NCBI GenBank assembly: GCA_035048485.1
Contig: CM068583.1
Location: 62,864,306 to 62,928,305, forward strand
DNA from: Pteria penguin
Lineage: Eukaryota; Mollusca; Bivalvia; Pterioida; Pteriidae
Direction of reading: 5' to 3'
Length of the DNA: 64,000 nt
A model generated the notes under the pieces. It saw only the letters and a program-made list of their open reading frames with translations, was not told the origin of the DNA and did not search any database. The position numbers were made by a program, and so were the translations under genes. Every line of letters begins with the position of its first letter. Positions within the stretch are counted from its first letter, which is position 1. Positions 1-10,934 of the stretch are shown one piece after another.

Positions 1-410
1 ACAACATGCATGAAATATGAAAATGGTATGCCAAGTATTTTTTTAAAGTGACCTAAACGCAACAGATGAACCAATTGTTGACGCAAACTGACGCCCGGAC
101 GGACAGACGGACATTGCCATTTCGTAGACCGGTTTTGCTTGACAATTCGGTCAAAGAAAAGAAAGAAAGGAGAAAAAGAACCTTAACAGTAAATCTAGGT
201 GCATAAAAGAAAATTCTTGAAGACTGTATGTATCTAAGAATATGTACGTGCTTTGCCTACAATTAGATGACACCTTTTTCTAATATGACAGCTATCAGTA
301 TACTTTTATTCTTTTTAAAAGGTGTTCTATAATTTTCACTTAATCTTACTACATGACTGCATTAAAGGGTTTCTGTGTAGAAGGTTGTGTTAAGAAAGCA
401 CGTTGCTCAC

Positions 411-731
411 CTTCTATCTGGATATACAAGCCGTTTGTGTTTCCTTTGGACACGAAGGTGGCTTCCAATACATTCTTACTCGTCACGTAGATGTCTGTAG
501 AGTTCTCTTTAGCGCATAGTTTTGGTATATTTGTATCATTAAACAAAATGTAAGCTGGACAAGCTGTGTCATGGATGAGTCCAGTCTGATTGGTAGTAAG
601 TTTGAACCAGGCCTTATCAGATCCAATAATATGCCATTTACACACGGTGCCTGGATGAATTTTATTAGGATACCCAGGGGATTGAAGAAGATATGTATCA
701 CCCAATGTCAAAGAAATGATGTACGAACAAG
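411..731 (-). CDS. CUB-domain exon of an FN3/CUB secreted or membrane protein (partial gene)
   Basis: This exon encodes a CUB domain, an extracellular beta-sandwich used for protein or carbohydrate binding. Visible hallmarks are the first Cys right after the acceptor, the SPGYPNKIHP motif, C-K-W-H-I, a second Cys pair (DTAC...KLC) and a C-terminal strand GLYIQIEG. N-glycosylation sequons (NQT, NDT, NST) fit an extracellular location. The acceptor is TTCATTATAG at 732-734 and the donor GTGAGC at 405-410. The exon enters in phase 1 and leaves in phase 1, and the entry phase matches the exon at 892-1036. Sequence upstream of the acceptor is also open and hydrophobic and can pass for a signal peptide, but the acceptor and the phase match argue that it is intron. 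The downstream exon is not visible, so the gene continues off the left edge. Confidence 0.75.
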
Positions 732-891
732 CTATAATGAAATAGATAAATAATAGATACATGTAAATAAACATTTTATAGACAAAAACTTTCATATACA
801 TCTTTATATAGGATGGCAAGATGCTTCTTTAAATATTCATCTTTATATACGAAATCATTTTTAAGAATAAGTCAAAAAAATGTGATCTCAC

Positions 892-1036
892 CAGCCCGTG
901 TGTATTTTGTCTGGAGTGGTCGCCCGTCCGTGTACAGTTTGATAGCATACAACGACCCCGGGTAGATAACGGAAATGTTAAAAGTTGATAAGAATGGCCC
1001 GACATCAACGACAGAGCTGTAAGCCATTCCAAGTAC
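892..1036 (-). CDS. FN3-like exon preceding the CUB exon
   Basis: The exon runs from acceptor ATTTATACATAG to donor GTGAGA, phase 0 to phase 1. It encodes about 48 residues including the strands STFNISVIYPGSLYAIKL, a pattern typical of the last strands of a fibronectin type III-like sandwich (PGSLYxIKL). It joins in phase to the exon at 1747-1844 upstream and to the CUB exon downstream. The reading frame is short, so a length-filtered ORF search would miss it; coding status rests on the splice sites, phase continuity and domain-like pattern. The FN3 assignment is from pattern only and another beta-sandwich is possible. Confidence 0.6.
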
Positions 1037-1226
1037 CTATGTATAAATAATCCTTATATCAGTCAATTGTCATATGACATAGAGAAAGATTAATCAACAA
1101 TGAATTCATAATTATTCGTAGTTCTTAAAAGGCTTATCAAATTACTGATATGATAATATAAAGACAACAGATTTTACTCAACCACGTGACAGTTTTTCTT
1201 TTATAAAACATACAAAGTGAAACTGA

Positions 1227-1572
1227 AACCTGGTCTTGTGATACACTCGAAGACTGACAGTTCACCAGGACTGAATGAAGCCTGGTTTTGTGATACACTC
1301 GAAGACTGACAGTTCACCAGGACCGAATGAAGCCTGGTCTTGTGCTACGCTCGAAGATAGACAGTTCACCAGGACCGAATGAAGCCTGGTTTTGCAATGC
1401 CCTCGAAGACAGACAGTTCACCATGCACCAGGACCGACTGAAACCTGGTCTTGCGATATCTTCGAAGACTGACAGTTCATCTAGACAGACTGAAGCCAGG
1501 CCTTGCGTTACCCTCGAAGACTGACAGTTCATCAGGACCGACTAAAGCCAGGCCTTGCGATACCCTCGAAGA
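1227..1572. repeat. 52-bp minisatellite, about 7 units
   Basis: Tandem copies of a 52-base unit containing GAATGAAGCCTGGT and CGAAGACTGACAGTTCACCA, in the intron between the exons at 892-1036 and 1747-1844. Units differ by scattered substitutions and one carries an extra CATGCACC. Short open frames on both strands are by-products of the repeat. Confidence 0.9.
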
Positions 1573-1746
1573 CAGCTGAATTGCAATGTATGTGGCTCTC
1601 TCTCTCTCTTAGCAATACCCAAAGGCATATGTCGGGCTTTCTACGAAATTGTATTCAACTGAATTTGTACTGAACAAAAATGCCATCAAAACGTTGAAAA
1701 TATAGAAATTTTATGTAGAATGTCGTGTAACTGAATCTTTATTTAC

Positions 1747-1844
1747 CTGATATGATATCGTATAGTTTTTGTCAAGAACACCTGTGTTACTTTGTGACCC
1801 CAAAGACACCTGGATGACTCCATCGTACGTATTAATGTCATATC
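1747..1844 (-). CDS. Upstream exon of the FN3/CUB gene
   Basis: A 98-base exon with acceptor TTTCTTCTAG and donor GTAAAT. It enters in phase 1, leaves in phase 0 and encodes about 32 residues (YDINTYDGVIQVSLGSQS, then NYTISYQ). NYTISYQ looks like a strand of an FN3-type sandwich, and N-Y-T is a glycosylation sequon. It joins directly to the exon at 892-1036. Confidence 0.5.
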
Positions 1845-2025
1845 CTAGAAGAAATTATTACTGAACAAAACATGGTTGTAAGATATCTGTATACTATATA
1901 TCTATATGATCAGATGGCATAAAAACAAGATAATTGGTATCAATATAAAACATTTAAATGAAAAAGATATTTATACAATAAAAAGAAATTGTGTAATTAT
2001 GTGATGCGAATTCCGAGATACTCAC

Positions 2026-2109
2026 CAAAAGAGATATAATTCCGTAACGTATACAGTAGTACAAAGTACCCTAGAACGTCCTTAAGCAAATACATAGTTG
2101 CATGAACCT
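2026..2109 (-). CDS. Possible further exon of the FN3/CUB gene
   Basis: A weak candidate: 84 bases between ATACAG and the consensus donor GTGAGT, phase 1 to phase 1. The reading (VHATMYLLKDVLGYF, then LRNYISFG) would join in phase to the exon at 1747-1844. No domain is recognised and the acceptor is poor. Confidence 0.25.
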
Positions 2110-2894
2110 CTGTATTTTCATAAACGGTAAGTTTTTATCGATGACGTGAAACCACATGATAGTGCTATCAACTGAATCATCATCTGCTATCAGAAGATTG
2201 TCATGTAAAAGGACAGCTGCAATATACTCATTAAATATTTTCATTTTAAAAGATATATATTTGATGACAGAAGTAAACACTCGACATATTGCTGCTAATT
2301 AAGTTTGATTTCCTATGGAAGTGCTGTTTTGATAAAGTATTGTCTTATATACTCTTAGAAATTACAATGCTTTCGCTACATAACAATTTAAATTCTCCTA
2401 TTTTGATGGGTTCTTTTACAAATTTCCATTTCTAAAACATAACTTTATATTTCTGTTTAAACAAAACGGGGAAATTGTCCTTCGGACAAGTACAAAACAA
2501 GAATCACAAGCGAGTGTATATCGCTCACCTGTGCACCACGATCAAGATGAGCACCACAATCATTTGCAAACCATGCGAAATATTGACACTTTTGTTTCAT
2601 ATGTCCTTGATGAGTTTATCTACTAAAAATAGATATGATTAGGCTTTTGGTCAAGTTCCCGGCTCAGAAAGACATTTAAATCTGAATTCAGAATTCTACT
2701 AAAATCTCCATCACTCTAATGGCGTAATGCATCGATTTTGTTTTCATCCATGGACCATCTGAATGAGTTTCACCAAAATATTAGTCGCAAGTCAAATACA
2801 TCCTTCATATGAAAACCCTATCTCTTCTTATTCAAAATATATCGTAAAGACTTAAGTTCAAATTCTGCTCTACTGTCAAGGTCCGAATTGAATA

Positions 2895-2972
2895 AATATG
2901 TATACTGTCAAATGTATACACTGTCAAATGTGTATACTGTCAAAGACGTACAGTGTCAAATGTGTATACTGT
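2895..2972. repeat. Short tandem repeat of TGTATACTGTCAAA
   Basis: About five imperfect copies of a 15-17-base unit (TGTATACTGTCAAATG). The surrounding 2460-3320 stretch is dispersed-repeat material, including 'tatatcgctcacctgtgca' and 'cgacacgaatgccccgccgg', with no coding signal. Confidence 0.7.
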
Positions 2973-3323
2973 CAGCTTCTAACTTTTGTCAATGTTGAAT
3001 TACTGCTACAACTACTAATCATTTTTGATTAAAACTAGATGTGTCGATACGACACGAATGCCCCGCCGGCAACAAAAGTGAAATATGACATTTTTAACAA
3101 CACATGTAGTCCAATGACCGTAACTGCTGTAAAACTTATGAATAGCATTCTACTTACAATATGCACATACACATATTTTGGTTTTTGGTTGTACCAAGTT
3201 TCATTGAAATCCTCCAGAAAGTTAAGGAGGAGTTGCGAAGACAAGCTGAATTTACCATATATACATAGACATCAAAAATCAAGGAGCATAACTCCGTCAG
3301 AACTTATTCGACCGTTACTAAAT

Positions 3324-3602
3324 TATTGATTGCTTGATTGATTTTTGTTTAATATCAAACCACGAATATTTCACGTATATGATGACGGCATCTGCCTGAT
3401 GCGGGGCATATAAATTTTGACCTTTGCAACGGACCCACCAGAAGCAGTGAGGGATCTTTAACATGCCATGCATACCACGACACGGGGCCTCGGTTTTTAC
3501 TGTCTCATCCGAAAGACAGAACACCGGCATGACCAGAGCGGGACTCGAACCCCGGCCTCTCGATCAGGAGGCAAGCACGATACCACTAGGCCACGCCGGC
3601 TT
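3324..3602 (-). mobile_element. tRNA-derived SINE, full length, family A
   Basis: Read on the minus strand: a tRNA-like head (GCCGGCGTGGCCTAGTGG with box A, GGTTCGAGTCCC as box B), then a conserved body (TCTTTCGGATGAGACAGT, CGAGGCCCCGTGT, AAAGATCCCTCACTGC, GCATCAGGCAGATGCCGTCA) and a tail of ATCA repeats. It is the same family as the copies at 5861, 13076, 32350 and 38328. The long conserved body resembles core-containing molluscan SINEs (V-SINE/MetaSINE type); the exact superfamily is not decided here. Confidence 0.85.
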
Positions 3603-3779
3603 CAAATAACTTTGAAAGTACATACATTTTAAATATAGTAAAGGAAAAATCAATCTTCTCTACATTGAATAAATCAAGATAACGATACGAAAATGTGTGA
3701 AAACAACAAATTCAGATTTATTTCTGAAATAACTTACATATTGACAGTTGGAAAAATAATAAACATGTATTGGTATAAA

Positions 3780-4225
3780 ATGAAATGAAAAACTGTTATG
3801 CCCGCTATGACCTTTGAGTCAAGGTCATGACAACCCTTTGGTCCTGGGCAACAATTCTGTGAAATATTATTCAAATCCATGCAAAATGTTATGGCATAGA
3901 CAAGAATCCAACTCACCTTGACCTTGCAGATATGACCTTGAAAATCAATAGGGTCCAGCCTCAAGTCATAAGAAATAGGTGTGCAAAATTGAGAAGTTCT
4001 AACATAGAGTTTGGTCTGTACCTTGTTTACAATTTCCATTCTCAAAAATTTGCTATTGACCTCGATATTGAAAATCAATAGGGTACGTCCTCATGCCATA
4101 AGGAATAAGTGTACCAAGTTAGAAAGTCCTCGCCTAAACAGTATGGTCTGTATCGTGTTAACAATGTGCAGACAGACTCACACACCCACAGCGCCGTACC
4201 GTAATACGTCGTCTACGACAGGCAT
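3780..4225. repeat. Dispersed AGGTCA-rich repeat copy
   Basis: Contains 'tgaccttgaccttgcagata' and 'aaaatcaatagggtcc', and closes with a 'cagacagactcacacaccca' segment. A closely similar copy is at 62560-63190, so this is an interspersed family, not a gene. The roughly 150 bases on either side show no coding signal. Confidence 0.75.
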
Positions 4226-5009
4226 ATAAAAGGCCAAATAAGTGTTTGGAATAGAACAAAGAACAACAACACCCTTCAATATCACTTTGTTGTATTTGGT
4301 TTGTCAAACTATGCAGCTGATCTGAGGAAGTTTGTTAAGGGAGGGAACCCACTGGAACATATGTGGCCCCAACTTGTATCATTTCAAAGATGGATCTGGT
4401 CAAAAAACCATAACACTTGTTTAATAAACAATCTTTAATTAATTAACAACACATCTACATCAACATCTAACATTTCATTAACATACATGTGTACATTTGC
4501 TGAGAAAAAAACAATGCATTAACAGAACTGGCAGATAACAGAACATTGATTTTATAGACCCCCAGGAAGATAATCATAAATCTGTAAGAAGTATTTGTTT
4601 CTTTTTAACTAATATTGCATTTTAAAAATATTAAATGTTTATATTAGATTATAGAGGTTTTTTTTATCCATTAGTTACTACGAAGGAGAACTCATCAAAA
4701 GATTTTAATCAGATAAATACCTATGACATAAAGAGTTTGGCAAAATAAAACTAGTGAACTAGATGACTTCTTACTAGGATTATTAGAAGTCTTTATATCC
4801 CGTTTACAGGGTCATAAATAGGCAACAAAAACATGTTTTAATGAGCTTGCTTTTATATTAATATATATTGGTCATGTTAAACAAGAGCAGTCCTTACATA
4901 ACTAGAGCATGGTACACCATTCGAGATCTGATTTAATTTCTGAGCAATACCTATATCCCACGCCAACAAAAATTAGCTACAAAAAAATTGTTCATAGATT
5001 AATAGTGAG

Positions 5010-6420
5010 TCTAAGTCAAGGTCATGATATACATTTGCACCATATATTTAAACCCTGTCTCTTATATTATTAGAGAAATCTGTTTTCTTAACCAAATTAT
5101 TATCACAAGGTTAAAGTTCAAGGTCCAGGTCACTAGGTCAAATGACTTGGTATCAAAATGTAGAACTTGTTCTGGTGAATCTGTGTGTAAAATATGAAAG
5201 CCAATGCCTTATACTGCAAGAGAAACCTGCTTATAGAACTTATTAACCGAATCATTAATACAAAAGATCAAAGTTCAAGGTCAAATTCCTTTGAAACAAA
5301 ATATAGTATTGTTATTGTGAATGTGTCTGTGAAATAAGAATGCCCTACTGCTTGTACTGTAAAAGAATTCTGCATAATGAACTTCTTAACCAAAGTATTA
5401 TTACAAGGCCAAAGTTCAAAGTCAAGGCCACTACGTCAAATGTCTTGATATCAAAATGTAGAATTTGTTATGGTGAATGTTTTTAATGAAATATGACAGC
5501 CCTATCCCTTAAACTGCTTGCAGATCTTCTTAACCACAGCATAATTACAAGGACAAAGTTCAAAGTCAAGGTCACTAAGTCAAATGTCTTTGTATCAAAA
5601 TGTAGTATTTGTTATGGTGAATGTGTCTGTGAAATATGAAAGTCCTGTTGCATATACTGTTAGAGAATTCTGCATACAGACTTCTAAAACAAAGTATTAT
5701 TACAAGGCCTAAGTTCAAAGTCAAGCTCATTAGGTCAAATGTCTTTGTATAAAAATGTAGTATTTGTTATGGTTAATGTGTCTGTGAAATATGAAAGTCC
5801 TGTTAGATATACTATAAGAGAAATCAGCTCACAGAACTACTTAACCAAAGTAAAATTACATTGATTGATTATTGTTTTACGTCACTCCACGATTATTTCA
5901 CTTATATGGTGACGGCATCTGCCTGATGCATTGCATACAAATTTAGACCTTTGCAACGGACCCATCTGAAGCAGTGAGGGATCTTTTACGTGCCACGCCT
6001 ACCGTGACACCAGACCTCGGTTTCTACTGTCTCATCTGAAAGACAGAAAACTGGTGTGCCCAGGGTGGGAGTCGAACCCGGGACCTCTCAATCACAAGTT
6101 GAGCACCTTATCCACTAGGCCATACTGGCTTAGTAAATTTACAAGACCAAAGGTCAAGGCCACTAGGTCAAATGTTTTGGTATCAAAATGTAGTAATTGT
6201 TATGGTGAATGTGTGTGTGTGAAATATAATAACCCTATCCCCTATACTGTAAGAGAAATCCGCTTAGGGATCTTCTTAACCAAAGCACAATTACAAGGCC
6301 AAAGTTCAACGTCAAGGTCACTAGGTATAATGTCTTGGTTTCAAAATGCAGTACATGTACTTGTTATGGTGAATATGTGTGTATATAAAATATGAAAGCC
6401 CTATCCCTTATTCTGTAAGA
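5010..6420. repeat. AGGTCA-type array, about 150-bp units, about 7 copies, split by a SINE
   Basis: A unit with 'acaaggccaaagttcaaagt', 'caaggtcactaggtcaaatg', 'tcaaaatgtagtatttgtta' and 'gaaatatgaaagccctatcc' recurs near 5100, 5240, 5400, 5550, 5695, 6140 and 6300. The array is interrupted by the SINE at 5861-6131. No coding signal is seen. 4400-5000 just upstream is AT-rich sequence without recognisable content. Confidence 0.8.
5861..6131 (-). mobile_element. tRNA-derived SINE, family A, with target-site duplication
   Basis: Same head, body and ATTG-rich tail as the copy at 3324. It is flanked by AGTAAAATTACA (5849-5860) and AGTAAATTTACA (6132-6143), a 12-base target duplication with one mismatch. 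This marks insertion into the AGGTCA array and gives exact ends. Confidence 0.88.
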
Positions 6421-6639
6421 GAAATCTGCTTTAAATACTAGATGGACAGGGTGATTCCTATATAACCAATGCAAATGAAAAACAGGGAAGTTAATTGAGG
6501 CTATTACTAAATGAACATTATGACAGGTTTTCTTTAAACTTACATGGGTCAATAATTTTGTTGTTGTTGGTGAAGAATGTAGAATTGTACTAATGGGACA
6601 AATACCCCCAAGGCAGCAAATTTGAATGACAAAAATTTG

Positions 6640-7015
6640 TTCATGGGGTAAAAAATAACCTTGAAAACAAAGGTCAAATTTCAAAGTCAAGATCACTGAG
6701 TAAGTATGTCAATCAATGTAAAGGGAATTCAGTTATGGTCTGGAAACCTGGCCTTGAATTTTTGACCTCAAAATCACATCCTTAACCAATAGTGAGTCTC
6801 TGTATGACTTAAATATCCAAAGATGTGAATGGAATTCAATTATTGTCTGGAAATCATCTTCAGTATACTATGCTCTGTGATCTTGACCTTTGACCATCAA
6901 ATCAATAGGGCACATCATTGACTGATGGGGAGTCTGTCTGAGAAGTTTCCTGACTATAGTGAAGGGATTTCAGTTATTGTCTGGAAACCATTTACATGTA
7001 CAGACAGACATAGTG
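6640..7015. repeat. Further AGGTCA-rich repeat
   Basis: Two diverged copies of a segment with 'ggaattcagttatggtctgg' and 'gaccttgaatttttgacctc'. Another instance of the same broad repeat family; nothing coding. Confidence 0.6.
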
Positions 7016-7194
7016 ATCTCTTCATACCTCCTAACTTTTTTGCTGTGGGTATGATAAACATCCTGCTTTACTTAGGCCTATGTATGATAGAAAAAGTATT
7101 ACAACTAATATTCCTTTTTGTTCAAGATACAGGTATTATGATGAAGATGAACAGAATTTTCCACCCACCTAGAGCAAAACATTTTACATGCTAC

Positions 7195-7520
7195 ACTGTT
7201 GCAATTCAAGACTTCTGCAATGGACCCACTTGATTGTAGAGTCTCTGATGTGCCAAAGTCTATCACTGTAGAAAACCTTGATTTTTACTGTTTACCGATG
7301 TAGAAGACTTTGATTTTTACTGTTCACCATGGTAGAAGACCTTAATTTTCACTGTTTACCACTGTAGAAGGCCTTGATTTTTACTGTTTACCGATGTAGA
7401 AGACCTTGATTTTTACTGTTTACATGGTAGAAGACCTAGATTTTTACTGTTTTATCTTAAAGACTTGACACCGATTAGCTATGCTTGAAACCCTGACCTG
7501 ACACCTCTCGGCCAGAAATC
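7195..7520 (-). mobile_element. Degenerate family A SINE with an internally amplified 32-bp segment
   Basis: The ends match the family A body ('ctgcaatggacccact', and 'tttatcttaaagacttgaca' with 'cacctctcggcc'). In the middle a segment corresponding to the body motif 'cctcggtttttactgtctca' is repeated six times (7267-7455, unit like 'tgtagaagaccttgattttt'). The tandem repeat apparently grew inside an old SINE. Confidence 0.6.
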
Positions 7521-8034
7521 AAACATGCTTTACACTCAGTAACATCATCTTTACAACAAGTGAATGATATTTACCATATTGGGTCATAATCTCAACTGAC
7601 AAGAATACAGGATAAAGTGTCATAAATTAAAACCTAGGAAGAAAATTCCCTCGACCAATCAACTGAGGACAAATACTTAAGATTCCAAAAAATTCCAAAT
7701 TCCTGAAAATATTTCTAGGTACTAAAATTTTGAAGATGATTTAATAGTACTAAAATTATCAAACTGATACACAACTTTGACGAATACAAAACTCCATGCA
7801 CATTATTCAAGATATTAATAAATGATATCTGGCACAAGAACAAAAACTAAATAAATGGCTAAAAATGGCACATGCAAAATACATTGATAAACATAGAGTA
7901 ATCAAAGATTACAAAGCTCACCTCATGGCATATTTGCCAATAAAACATAATATAATCCATATAGCAGAACCAAGAATTTTGATAGCTGTCCAAAAAAAAA
8001 AATATATAACACTTTTTCACATGTTGCTTTCTTC

Positions 8035-8800
8035 TCAACAAGTGCACTGGAGTGGAAAATATAGGTCATGGCATTAATCTGAAACCAGCATCCATCTTAG
8101 CATCCATAGATACATCATTTGTGCAAGTTTGGACTTCCTAGCTGTTCAAATGAAACAAGTGCACTGAAGCTGAAAATATAGGTCATGACCTAAATCTGAA
8201 ACCAGCATTCATCTTTGCATTCATAGATACATCATTTATGCAAGTTTGGACTTCCAAGCTGTCCAAATGAAAAAATAAAACATTTTAACATTTTGCTCAA
8301 TTTTTCCTAACAAGTGCACTGGAGCGGAAAATATAGGTCATGACCTTAATATGAATCCAGCATCCATCTTTACATATATACATTATTTGTGCAAGTTTGG
8401 ACTCTTTAGCTGTCCAAATAAAAGAACAAAACTTTTTAACATTTTACTCAATTTTTCCTTACATGTGCTTTGGAGCAAAAAATATAGGTCATGAACTAAA
8501 TCTGAAACCAGCATCTATCTTTGCATTTATAGATACATCATTTATGCAAGTTTGGACTTCCAAGCTGTCCAAATAAAAAAATAAAACTTTTTAACATTTT
8601 ACTTAAATTTTCTCAAATGTGCACTGGAGCAGAAAATATAGGTCATGACCTAACTCTGAAACAGAAATGCGACCTATACATAAAGATGCATCATCCATAT
8701 AAGTTTAAACTTCCTAGCTACAATAGTTCTCAAGTTATTGCCCGGACAGACGCCAACGCCGACAACGGGGTGATAGCATAAGTTCCCCCTCACTTTGTGA
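8035..8800. repeat. About 150-bp tandem repeat, 5 units, ending in a TCACTTTGTGAGGTGAGCTA palindrome
   Basis: A unit with 'aagtgcactggagcggaaaa', 'tataggtcatgacctaaatc', 'gcatccatctttgcat' and 'tcatttgtgcaagtttggac' recurs near 8035, 8155, 8310, 8460 and 8610. It finishes with 'ccggacagacgccaacgccg' and a short palindromic GAGGTGAGCTAAAA end that other repeats in this window share. Confidence 0.85.
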
Positions 8801-10751
8801 GGTGAGCTAAAAATGGCACCAAATTAGAATCTACCACTTTCTCATAAACATGAGAAAATATAAAGATTTTCTGGCTGATATATGCATAACAAATGATTAA
8901 AACCAGATTTTCGTGATTTTTTATAATTGTCCTGATCAAAAACCAAGATGTATTTTTGGTAGATATAAAGATCACAAAAATACCCTTGTTCATTTGATTA
9001 TTCATCTTCTGCCTTTAGTATGCTGGTATAAATTTGTTTCTGAATTGTATATTATTTTTACATAGTCATTTATATTATTTTTGCACATCAATATCTTAAA
9101 GAACCTCAAGTATGTGAATTTTGTGATACCAGTATCAAAGTAGTCTGTATGTCTCCCTAAATTCACAACTTTGTTTTTAATCATTAAAATGATAAGCACT
9201 CAGACAATGAGGCTTTAAGACAGATCATACCATGATAAAACCTGATTCGAGGGTACATCTTATCATAATATTTTAGACAAAACATGAATTCAGATTTCTA
9301 TGAAACCTAGAAAAATGAGTCTTTATCATAAATCGTTATTTTAAAATAAAATGATATTGAAAAATTATAACATCCCCGGCAATACAAATAAAACGGAAAA
9401 ATCTAGTTACATTAAATGTACATACTAAACACCATTGTGCCACAATGCTTTACACTAAATTACTTTTCATTCAAAATAAATTGTTGATGCACTAACAATG
9501 GCAACTTCTGTTCTTTGTTTATCTCCAACTTTTCAGAATGTATATATATTTTCAACCTACCTTATCACAGAGGTGAAACTTATCAAGAAAGACTTAATAT
9601 CAATTATACCAGAAAAATGAGTACTATATGGATTAACGAGGACATGCATTCAAGGAAAGTCTGTCAAACTGCTCAATCATTAGTTCTAGGATACTACAAA
9701 CTGTGAATTACACTCCATAGAGATCACTACTGATACTGATAAAATCAGAAAACTGCCAAATAGGAAATGCAGAACTGTATAACCACAATCATTTGTAACT
9801 TTCCCTCCTTGTCTTTCAAGAGAAATTTGAATGTTATACTTAAAACAAAAATGTGACACTGTAGCTTTGATTTCATATTTTTTGACATGGCATAAATTTA
9901 TCAAAATAAACAAAGGAGCAATTCATCTATGTTTTGAAAGAATACCCGCCAACATTAAACTGTAACAAAAGAGTAGCACAATACAATAGGACTAATAATA
10001 GTCTTCAACATTTAAAAATGTCCAAAAAGTTCTTTTTCATCCTGACAGAAAGGCATATTTCACTATAGTTCTGACTTCTGATATCAGGAAATGCAGATAT
10101 TTGTGGATGTTAATTTGGCTTTTATTTTCCACAAAATGTTCAGTATACAACTAGTGCATCATAAATAGAAAAATCATGATGGCAAAGAATGCTGAAATTA
10201 TAAAAATCTGACCAAAGTTGATGAATTTATTAACTAAAATTGAAAACATCTGGAAATGGCAAAATATGGCCCTTTATCATGCTACTTATCTAATCAAAAT
10301 TTTACTTAAGCTATCTGCAAAATACAATGAAACTGATTTTCAATAAGTATCCTACTAAACATTTTCTTGTCATATTTACAATATCATGATTATGAAAGGA
10401 ATGTAAATTACAAGATAACATAATTAGTGTATGTGGCCTTTTTATCACTGTCAAAGGGACATGATTACAAAGCGGAAGTACTGGGACTAGAGTCCAGCTC
10501 TGGTCAATAAGAGGAATGTCCAATGTAAGATTATCTATGCCTATTGAAGTCACTGATGTATAACATGAAACACCCTACATTCAAATCTATTCCTTATTTT
10601 CAATCAGAAGAAGTTTCTTTTCATTTAATATTGACCCAATATATCTTTTTCTGCTATCAAAGTATGTGTAATCAATGAAAAGAATAGTTTTCATACAAAC
10701 TCTTTCAACTGGAGTTAGTGACAAATAAGATGAGTCAAGTTACAATGTGTG
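8801..10751. other. 3' flank of the chromodomain gene; no gene seen
   Basis: AT-rich sequence downstream of the stop codon at 10752. On the minus strand there are AATAAA-like hexamers (for example at 10121-10126) that could end the 3' UTR, but none can be chosen. Short open frames here have no domain, splice signal or codon pattern to support them. Confidence 0.5.
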
Positions 10752-10934
10752 CTAAGGAAAGTATAGAGCATAAGTACGGCCATATGGTTTGAGCTCTGGT
10801 GAGGCATGTTTTTTCACTATCTGGTCAACAGTGACTACAGACCGGTCTTCAGAATCTGGCCAAACCTTGATATGTTCATTGTCTGTATTTTTGAGAAAGT
10901 TAACATCAAATTCACCCTCAAGCTCTTCAGCAAT
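10752..10934 (-). CDS. Chromodomain gene exon 15: C-terminus
   Basis: 183 bases from acceptor ATATTACAG to TAG. Reads IAEELEGEFDVNFLKN, KVWPDSEDRSVVTVDQIVKK and a final GRTYALYFP. The segments EFDVNFLK and DQIV complete the barrel-like domain started in exon 14. Confidence 0.85.
   Translation of the reverse strand: MAEELEGEFDVNFLKNTDNEHIKVWPDSEDRSVVTVDQIVKKHASPELKPYGRTYALYFP

Noticed and set aside
349..819. A signal peptide in front of the CUB domain
   Set aside because: The hydrophobic lead lies upstream of a good acceptor (732-734), and the phase fits the exon at 892-1036, so it is more likely translated intron.
1314..1532. Overlapping open frames on both strands
   Set aside because: Both are inside the 52-bp minisatellite.
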